DNA of 64,000 nt from Brachypterus glaber (taxonomy: Eukaryota; Arthropoda; Insecta; Coleoptera; Kateretidae). Positions 45,801 to 56,300 of the stretch are shown piece by piece. Position numbers and translations under genes: made by a program. The DNA is taken from contig CAUEHQ010000001.1 in assembly GCA_958510825.1 (NCBI GenBank), positions 248,001 through 312,000 on the forward strand. Reading direction: 5' to 3'. Numbering within the stretch: the first letter of the stretch is position 1; the number at the start of each line of letters is the position of its first letter. The notes beneath the pieces were generated by a model that saw nothing but the letters and a program-made list of their open reading frames with translations, ran no database searches and was not told the DNA's origin.

Positions 45801-47300
45801 TGACGTTTGTGTCAACCATATTAAAAAACAATTGAAATCGCGATAGCCATGAAACTGACTTTTCGCAATTTACATTTTGATTAAATTACGAAAATAAAAC
45901 AACCGATTTTAGACGCGTGGTTTTTAATTTTAATTTTATCTACCTACCTAAATTATGTTTGGTCCTGCAAAAAATAGTGATTGCATTGCATTTCTGTTTC
46001 CCTCGCTCGCTACGCTCGCTCAGGAAACACTAATGCAGCGGGACTAAAACAGCCAGTTTAGTCCCTTGTTATATAAATAACTATTTCAAAGCGTTAACAC
46101 AGGATAAAATAATTAAAAAAAAAAAAAAAAAATTATATATACATGCTATCAAATTTTTGAAAAAATCTCCCTATTAATACTTTTCAAACAAAATTATTAT
46201 CAGCTGTTACCAAAGAAGTATTCTTCATGTGAACAAAATTTCAAAAATAATGTGTACTTTTAGGCATTCGCGGCATAGCGCATACTTTGTTTAAACGCTA
46301 TATAGCAAACCGATCACAAAGAGTTAACTTAAATCATTATTTAAGTGACTCTATGACTGTAACCAGGGGCAGTCTCAAGGTACAGTCATGGGTCCTATTT
46401 TGTTTTTGCTTTACATAAACTCAATCTTTGATATTAAAGACTTTAAAGGTGGAATATTTTCATTTGCGGACGATACTGCCATGGTGTTTCAGGCCAACAC
46501 CTGGGATGAGGTTTATGAGTTGGCTGGATATGGACTTCTTCAAATTAAAGATCGGTTAAATTTCAGCCTTCTTAGTCTTAATGTAGATAAGACACACTTT
46601 ATTCTCTTTAACAAATGCTGGAAGACCGACAAATGATTATTTATACTTTAACTGTACCTATGTAAAACGAAAACAAGTTGTAAAATGTCTTGGTGTTTTG
46701 CTCGACCAGCATTTGAAATCGAGAGAACAGACAAACTATGTAAACTCTAGGCTGGGGAGGCTGGTGTATAAGTTGTATCTGCTCCGTTCAGTATTATCCA
46801 AAAAATTGTTTACCATAGTATATGGCGCCTTGGCTGTATCCATATTAAGATACTGTATAGGTATCTGGGGTGCAATGTTAGAAGATTTTTTCTTTAATGG
46901 CCTAGAGGAACTCAGAGAACGTTACTTAAAATTTTGTTTACCAAAAATCGTCGGTACTCAACCGAACTTTTGTTTGAGGCAACAAAAGTACTTACAGTAA
47001 GACAACTTTTTATGTTTCATGCGATAGTATGGGCGCGTCAAAATCTTGATAACTTACCAGTGTCCATTCATTGTAAAAATCATCTAAGTATTCCCTTTTA
47101 TAGAAAAACAGGTACTCAAAGATCACTCTTTTTTTATGCACCAAAACTTTTTAATCAAATTCCCGCTGAAATCAAACTAATTCGAAACAACAAAAGATTT
47201 AAATTAGTTTTAAAGGAAATTATTCTTAATCACAGCCAAATGTTGGAAAATGTTTTTAAACCCTTAATTTCCCCCACCATGCCCCTCTCTTTCTCTTTCA

Positions 47301-47342
<42 letters not shown>

Positions 47343-50300
47343 TACACTCTCCCTACTATTAGAAGTTATTAATTACATATTATTCACTTTTCTCATTTTT
47401 TGTATGTTTTATAATTAAATTCTACAAAATATTTAAATTTATAAATATTTTATTATTAATGATTGGAACAAATGTAAATTTAGATGGTTTTTATATATAA
47501 AATATAATAACTATGTATTTATAAAACTTTAAATGAATAAATTGAATTAAATTGACTTACCATTAAAGTTACAGGTTAATTAAACATGGGTGTTCCTAAA
47601 ATATCGGTAAAAACATGTATTTTTTTTCTTTATTCGATATTTCACAAGCCAAAAAAGCTAGGATTGTTTTTTGTTGACAAATAATGTAGAAATAAATGTT
47701 CTATCAATTAAATTTTGTTTCATTAAAATTGATGAAGTATATTTTGAAAAATTATATCTCAAACACACCTGTCAATTTATTTGTCACGGATATTAGACAA
47801 CGCATTATTATATTTTGGGGTCGCTGAAACCGAATAAAAAAAATTGACCTGGTGGAGCAATTCTGAGGACAGATTCGGTTTCAGCTACCCCGAAAATATA
47901 AAAATGCGATGCTCTAGAATCTGGAAAACATTTTTTTTTATATTATACGCATGTGACCTCATTGTTTGAGGTTATTATTAAATGTTTAGGTTTTTGGAAT
48001 ACTAAAATAATACTAATAATACTAGAATAATGAATTAAAAAAAAAAAACGGAATATAAACGGTTAAACTAAACACTTTTACCAAAAAGCAAAAATTTATC
48101 CAAGACCTGGCAAAAATAGTTTTTGCGGAATATTGAATTTTATATTGGGCATGTTAAAACTTACGACGCGAAGAATAATACATAAAATAAAATTCGTTAA
48201 CATCGAGTAAACGGTTCTGGAGTTATAATAATTATTATATTAATAACTTCAGAACCGTTCAGTCAATGTCAACGAATTTTATTTTATAACTAACTTTTGT
48301 TAATTACTATTATATTGGACATTAAACTTAAGCAAAATTTTAGGTGCGCCTCCTTTTTTTTTGAGTTTAGTGTACAGTTTCAGTAGAAAATAACACTAGG
48401 CAACAAATCGCAACTTTTTTTTTTGCCCCGATCTGAAAGTAAATTTTTCGTTTGGACTTTTTAAATAAAAAGGTTAAAATGAAAGTGCAGAGTTTACTTA
48501 ATTGCTCATTTGTGGCAAAACTGTCAAATTTTTTTAAAAACTTTATAGAACTTAATTTGTAGATTATAAAATTCTATACAAAAATATTTATACAAATATT
48601 TTTTTTATTTTGCTTAGTTTGTTCCTAAAAAGTAAATAAATGAAAAAGATATAAAATTAAAGTACACAGTGTAAACAATTTTCCGAGCTCAAAAAATATA
48701 TTTTTCTTATCAATTTAAAGGCGCAGAATCCAAATTTGACCTTAAAAAAATTCAGCACGTCTTATTTTTTAAATTTTAGTACATGCAATTATGCCAATTT
48801 AAAAATAATTTATAAAACAAAATATTGTGTATTTTTGTTTATTTTTTTAATGGTTCTACATCATAAAAATGTTACTTTATTACATAAGAACCATAATACG
48901 TAACATTTTTTTAGTTCATTTTTGACCCCCTAGTAATGATTTTTGACAATTTTTAGCATTAGTACGTGGCGATAAGCTTGTCCCCTTATGCAGCCTTCTT
49001 CTTACCCTCCACCCCTACTTAGTTTTGTCACATTATCCTTTTTTTTAATATTTTTTTTTCATAATATCCCTATTTATTCTACCTATGAATTTAAAATTTC
49101 TATGTTTTAAGTTGGGTATTTTTTAACTAATATTGAGTCGCCGAATCCAAATTAGTCCTTGAAATATTTTTGTCTCCCATGATTTTAGAACAAAAGAGGG
49201 ATAAAATAATGATTTTTTAACATTTTTATCTTATTTTTCTCAGAAAACTTAGGTAATAGAAATATTCTGAGGCCAGATTCGGTTTCAGCGACCCAAAATT
49301 AGTTAAAAAACATATGACTCCAATCGGGGCAAGAAACCGTGTTGCCTAGTGTAATTTAATTATTTTTTTTTTAGGTTTTTATACTATTCTCCCAGACCAA
49401 ATGCAAGTGGTAAATCCTTTGCTGATTCTTAGCTTCATTCCTCTCTTTACCTACGTTGTATATCCCCTCCTTGGAAAAATTAATCTACTGAAAACACCTT
49501 TACAACGAATGTGCTGTGGAGGATTTCTAGCAGCTGCAGCATTTGCATTAACTGCTTGTGTTTCCTTAGCTCTGGAAAGCACTGATCCGGTCCTTCCAGA
49601 GGCAGGAAATATCCAGATTAGGATTTACAACCCAGCGTCTTGCCCATTAAAAGTGGAAGTTCATGATGAAGATAAATCTTTTTTGACGTTTAAAGCTGAA
49701 GTTCCAATTTTTGACACGTATACTGAAAAGAATATTCCATACACTGAAGATAAAGTAATAAGTTTTAAAATATCCAGTTGTACTACTTTGAAAGAGTTAT
49801 ATACGTATAATATTAGCCAGGCACATGCTTATGGAATATTGGTCAATACTAAGGGAATCCAAATTTTCCTTGATAATATTGAAAAGAGCGAAGATGGAAA
49901 ACCTTTATTAAGGTATGTAAAACAATGTGTGAAGATATCATAATATAATATTATCTTCATATCTTAGATATGTAATGTTTTTATTTCCATGGTAGGTATA
50001 CTCTTTGGATACATATGTGTATGTATTATTGGACGTTTGTAAGACCACCCTTGTGGGGATTTTCGCCTGAATTAAACCAGGACTGTGGGGACTTTTGTAA
50101 TTGTGGGGACTTACACACGTCCCCTCAAGTATTTTTAGCCACAGTTTCCTTATTTTTAAACTATTTTGAAAATTTCTTAGATAGAAAGTTTCCCATTTTG
50201 TATATCTCTAAATAATATTAATTTTGTCAACAACAAAGAAGTATAATAGGAAAAAAAGTAGTTTTTTAAATGACCCCACAATACTATTAAATATTTGGTG

Positions 50301-53300
50301 TGTTAAAATTTTAAGTTTTACTATACTTGTGGGGACTAGTTGTAGTTTAAGAATGTGGCTCCCTCTGTAAAAAATAAATAAATTTTATAATTTAATTATT
50401 TTGTGTGTGTGTAACATTTTGGGGATGAAAAATGCAATTAAATTGCAATTTCTTATTTAAAATTTAGAAATTTTGGCATTATGTGTATAAATTTTTATGG
50501 GACGAAGTTTAACATTTGTTATATTTTGATTTATTTTGTGTAAATATTTTTGCTGGAACAATCAATATTATTGATATAAAATAAAATAAAAATTTTAATA
50601 TGATTTAATATATATTTTTTTAAATTCTGTATTAAGGTAAAATAAAAAAAGCTTTTTTAAATAACCTGAAACGGGTAGATGCGAAAACTTGCTTTTAGAC
50701 AAAAATAAAGTATGCGAAAATTTTCTTCTATATGAGGTGGCAGTTTTAATTTAATAATTAAGACTTTTTTGATATTTGGGTCAGGATATAAGGAAACACA
50801 TAGAGACTATTACTTACCTTTACCTATTTTTACCCAACGTGATGTTTACTGGAAAAAATCACTTGGACAACTGATTTTCTAAATAAGTTCTACTCATATT
50901 TTTTCACGAAAACTACCCTCTGCCCCTTTAGGGGTAAGTTAGAATTTTTTTATAATCAGATTCACTTTCAACAAACTTAAAAACCCCAATATAACAAGTT
51001 TCACGAAAACTAACCCCCCCCCCTCCTCAGGGGTGGATTTAGAAAAAATTTATTATCAGATTCACTTTCAGCAACCTCAAAAACCCTAATACACCAGTTT
51101 TCACGAAAACTACCCCTACCACTCAGGGAGTGAAATAGGAAAAAAAGTATTATCAGATTCATATTCGTCGACCCCAAAAACCCCTATATACCAATTTTGA
51201 AGAAAATATTAATAATATTGAAAAATATTTACCCCCTCACCCCCTCGGGGTTATAATTAGAAAAGTTTTTTTATCAGATTCAATTTCAGCTACCTCAAAA
51301 ACCCATATATAGCAATTTTCATTTTTCTAAAAAAAATGTATTTTCCCCAAATGCCCCCCTTGCCGCACCCCATTGTTTACCAAAAACAATCCCAAGCGAG
51401 AACTTTTGGTAAAATACCTGTATACCAAATTTCAAGTCTCTAGCTTAAAGCGTTCTTAAGTTATCGTGCCCATAAGATTTCCCGGACAGACCGATCGACC
51501 GATCGACCGACCGACCGACTGACCGATCGACAATTTTTTTTTGCTCAAAATTTATTTATGGGTAATTATTTCAAAAAGGGGATATTTATAGTTCATATTT
51601 TTAATTATATATTTTTTTTAATTCTGTTATTTTTGTTTAAGTTTTATTGCGAATATGTTATAACAAATAAGGAAAAAATAGTGGTCGTTATTTAATGTGA
51701 CTAACTTTAGAAAAAAACAATAATTTTTGAAGTTGGTAGGTACGGAGGTGAGGGGCTATTACGGAGGTGAGAAATTTGAAAGAAAGCAAAAATATTTTAC
51801 AGTATTGTTGTGTATTTTTAAGTAAGAGTACACTATAATGAAACAAACATAGTTTATATTTATTATTACATACTTTTTAAAGAAGGAACATAACAATTTA
51901 AACCTATATAGGAACCAAAGAAATTATTTTCAGGTACAAAAAATAATACTAAAAAATAATTTGCACAAAATCTGTATTAAAATAAAAATAAACTGTACAA
52001 GTTTAAATATAATTAGAAAAAAAATATCCACAAAATAACTTCATTTACCAAAATAAGTTATAGCATTTTTACTTTAACGTAAATTAGGCACAACGGGAAG
52101 ATTAAAAATATGTTGACCTCTTTTAATTTGGGGTTTTTTTAAAACAGATACTATATCATGGTTTGATATAATCCCGACATCTTCAACATTTGGAAAAATA
52201 AAAAAAATTCCTTTTGATGATCTTCGGAAATATTTAACAAGATAATCATTTTGGTTTTCTAAGGATATAACCACTGCTACATAATGAAAAAATTGTTTTT
52301 TTTTGCCAGAAAACCTTACCAATACATAATCATCTATCTTAAGACTTAAAGAACCTTTAACAATTTTTGAAAGAGGCACATCATCATCTGAACTGGATAA
52401 ATTTAGTCTATTAGATGACAGTGGCTGCAAAGGTAGGCTTTCTTCGCTTTCTGTGTCGGAACCATAAACGTCTACATAACGGATTTTTTTATGCATATCT
52501 AAATGTTTAAAGTTAAGATAATATTTGGCAAGTTTTAAAAACCTAATTTAGTAAATAATAAGTAAGAATTAAACGAAAACCCAAATAATTAAATGCAAAC
52601 CCAAAGAATTAAATGAATACCGAAAAAAAAAAGGATACGATTCTCTTTATTAGAAATGTTATCTTCCATCTTGTTCTTACCATAATAGTTGTACGGGTTT
52701 TCAATTTCTACTTTATAAGACATAGATCCCGAATCATAATTTATGTTTGTTTTTATGTTTGTTTTTAACCTCGTACTATTCTACTTAATTAAGCATCCCC
52801 TAAGTCCAGGACTTGTGTGGGCTAGTAGTAGAGGGAACCACCGGCTTTAATTGACTTTCGAACCAATATATCTAGGGAGTACGCCTTCGCCAAATTTCAA
52901 TTATTAATTAACTGAAAAAGGCAATCGGCGCCAGTGAGGTTTGAACTCACGATCATTAGATCAGTGTTAGGCTATATCGATGCCATTGACCACTGAGCTA
53001 AATCTCCCATAATGCATGCATACTTCATCTGCAGTGCAATCTTTACAAGTTAGTTCTCTAAAACGAATCACGAAAGGGTTTGTTTTGGTCCAAACAGCCT
53101 CGTGAACCTTCATTGTACCCTTAAACACTTCTAAAGAAGTCGGAAGTTTAGAGTCGAAGTCCAACATTTCTTGCTCATTTATGGGTAAAATTCTGATTCC
53201 TTTTAAAGTTGCAAGCTTATCGAGTAGTGTCTCGTAATTGGGTATTTCCTTTCCTCTGGCTACAATGCTGTCAGCAGTTCTCTTCACACATCCGCCGATG

Positions 53301-56300
53301 CCATCTGGAGCACCCTTACCGTGATGGCTTTCAAAATAGTGCCATCTTACTGAAGTCGCTCCTAGTGACCTGGCAAGCACCGTTAAAAAGAAAAACATTT
53401 TTTTGTTTTTATACTGGGTACTTGGCCCATCACTTAAAAAATGGACTTCATTTAAAATTGAGTGTTTGCTTTTTATATCTTTGATTATAGGACTTAAATT
53501 GGCACATATGGCGGACGGGTCATGCCTTAACGACTTCGAGAGAGTACAGTATGAAGTTGTTACTGCTTTAGGTTCTTCTGCTGTCTGTATCTTTTCGTAC
53601 GTTACAACTGTGTGCAAAGTTATTTGGGGTTTGGAGCCATTAAAATGGGCGGATTGTATTTCTTCGGAGTATTTACATAGATAATTTTCCGAGAAATCCA
53701 TGTGTATTAAAATATCATGGTTAGAAAGGTTTTTCTTTAATTTTTTAATTTGTTCATACTGGTGTAACATATTAAAATGGTGCTTTAAAAACTTAGGTAA
53801 GGTAATTTGAAATTCATATACTAATTGTTTTTTGGTACAGAAAATAGTTTTGCTTAACTTTCTTAACGCAAAGTTTTTGTTTACCTTTTACTGTATGTTG
53901 TTCCTTTTTCGTCGCCCATTTTTCATATTTAACATGTTCTTTTGGGTTAAAGTCTAAAAATAGAACTTTCTTACATTTACAATCAGGAAATTCTCTTTTA
54001 AAACACATTTCTTTTATTTTTCCTTCTGAAGAGCATGTTATATTTTTAATAACTTCTTCGCTGCTGTTTTCTTTTATAATGCTGTAAAATTTTAGTTTGG
54101 AAACAACAAATTTAAAATTTACATGTGTTTCACTCATACAAGTATCATGATCTTTAGCGTTTAGGGGTACAACCCAAAATGGTCTTAACTTGCAAAAAAA
54201 GTTGTAACTTATTTTCGTATTAGGATATATATGGCAAAACTTAGTATGTAAATCTTTTAAAGAATAATTTAAATACCGCTTTTGCTTCTTCACTTTTTTG
54301 AACGTTATAGTTTCCTTTTTGCCAGGACACATCCTACTCGAATCATCATTTTCGTAAAAGTTTTTAATATCTTTTTTAAGTTCTGTCCAGACAAGATCGC
54401 ATTTCTTTTTGTTTTTACAGTAAAGCAACCTTTTAGGAACCAACGTTTTAAGCTTTTCTTGAAATCTGTATCTTTTTATAACTTTTCCTGAAATAGTCGA
54501 CATAAGTTTTCTTCTATCTTCTCGATTATTTTTGCCCGATACATTTTGTTTAATTTGCGTGGATAATACTTCCCCAAGAAGTAAAGCTTGTTTTACCTCT
54601 GGGGTAACTATTTGGCCTTTAATAATTTCTTTAACATTCGACTTAGGAGAATCTTTTTTTGGTTCCTTTTTTTATTTCTATAGAGCTGTTTCTTGTACTT
54701 TTCTTTCTTAGATTTTTCACTTTGTAGCTCTTTCTTTAGGGTTTTAATTTTTAATTTTAACATTTTTCTGTTGCTTTTTGATCGTTTTTTTCCCGCTACA
54801 GATCTTGCTGATGGTCTAGGATTTTTCGGAACGTTATTGTTTTGAACAATGGGATCATCTTGATGTGGGGAAGATGGTGGTGTTTCCAAGCTGTTAACTC
54901 TTTGCTGCATATTTTTTTTTTCTGTCATAACATCTTTTACTTCTATCCTTCCAATTTTTTCTTAATAACCTTTGTTGTCGAGGAGTAAGTTCAGTGATAG
55001 GTTTTATTTTTCCCTGCTCTTTTCTTTGTTTGTATCTTTCCCTTTCCAACCTTTTTGCTTCTTCATACTTTTCTGGATTACTTCTAATCGCCTCTCTAAA
55101 TTTTCTTGCTCTTAATTTTGCCTTTTCTCTTATTTCCTGCCTGTTTTTTTCATTACTGTTTATTTTATGTCTAGCCATATTGTCCTAAAGAGGTTAAAAT
55201 ATAAAAAGTGCTACAAGTTTCACCTCCGTAACAAAAATTTTGTTATGGAGGTGAGGTTACGGAGGTGAGAATTTTAACGGTTTTTTAATATTATAGCATT
55301 TATTTTAAATCATTTTCTTTTCAAAGTTTATATTTAAAAAATTTACCCTTATTTACATCAAAAACAAAAAAACTCATATTTTATTTTTTTCAAACGAATC
55401 TCAAAATAGCTGTTACAATAGTGAGAAAATTGAACTTACCCTGTGTCAAAATCACCGCATGGTCACAAAAAACTAGCTCTAATTACAGGCACACATCCAC
55501 TTCGTTTCGCCGACAGGAGCAGACTGGTATAAAAGAATGCGGTTACTCCAAAAAAAGTCCCCCCTCTTCATTTCGTTGAATTTTACTGAATATAACGCAC
55601 TTGGTTATGGAGGTGAGATAAAAAGCCGAGGACAACTTATTTTTAGTAATACCGCAAAGGGCAAATAAACAAAAAATACAAAAACGCTTTTTTTTATTAG
55701 ATTTTGAGTTGTTTTAGGTCTTACAAGGCTTTTATTTAGAGTAAATGATCATTAAGTCGAAAAAAAATAAAACAGTATATTATAATCTCTATGTGGGGAC
55801 ACTGAACGCGGAGGTGAGAAATGAGACTTTAAGGATAAAAAAAAAATATTTAAAAAATAACGACTCATTATTTTATGTGTGTTTCAGTAAAAGATACTAT
55901 TCCTTTTCTGAATACTAACAGTTATTTTTTTTTTTAATATAAAATTAAAGTTAAAAAAACCAACGGGGACGGAAATATCCCCTTTTTGAAATAATTACCC
56001 TTATATCGACATAAAACGTCATAAAACGCAAAAATACACAAAAAAAATTTTGAAATCTTTTGCACGAATACAAGGCTTTCCGAAATTTTGAACATTTTTA
56101 AAATGGGAAAGCAAAATGCGGGAAATATTTTATACACGCCTGAGCTTTAAGCATATTGTGGGGACATATATACACACATGATATTTTATTAAATTGTGGG
56201 GTCACACACCTGAAGTTTACCTCTATTGTGAGGACATATATACACACCGGATATTTAATTATATTGTGGGGGCATACATACAGTTTACAAGTATTGTGAG

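Larger units (their letters stand above)
40279..49374 (+). other. SLC15 intron (9.1 kb) with palindromes and dead transposons
   Basis: Holds two related palindromes, a 0.6-kb TIR element, a 0.4-kb near-perfect foldback, a dead IS630/Tc1-type transposase, a non-LTR fragment and two further MITEs. Stretches at 40300-41200, 45340-46200 and 48300-48390 show nothing I can name beyond AT-rich DNA. Confidence 0.75.
51560..56000 (-). mobile_element. 4.44-kb DNA transposon with 28-bp TIRs and a TTAT duplication
   Basis: GGGTAATTATTTCAAAAAGG plus eight more bases at 51560-51587 is exactly inverted at 55973-56000. TTAT lies on both outer sides (51556-51559 and 56001-56004). Between them is one gene on the - strand in five pieces, and copies of ACGGAGGTGAG near both ends. 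A SINE (52741-53007) has landed in the gene. The 4-bp duplication and the GGG start do not by themselves name a superfamily. Sola-type elements also make 4-bp duplications, but that is a guess. Confidence 0.88.

Noticed and set aside
51482..51533. CRISPR-like or protein-coding repeat
   Set aside because: It is a simple GACC/GATC tetranucleotide run; no spacers and a eukaryotic context.
52967..53010. A genuine C-terminus for the transposase piece at 52967-53770
   Set aside because: The last residues are encoded by the tRNA-like head of a SINE flanked by CATAAT duplications.
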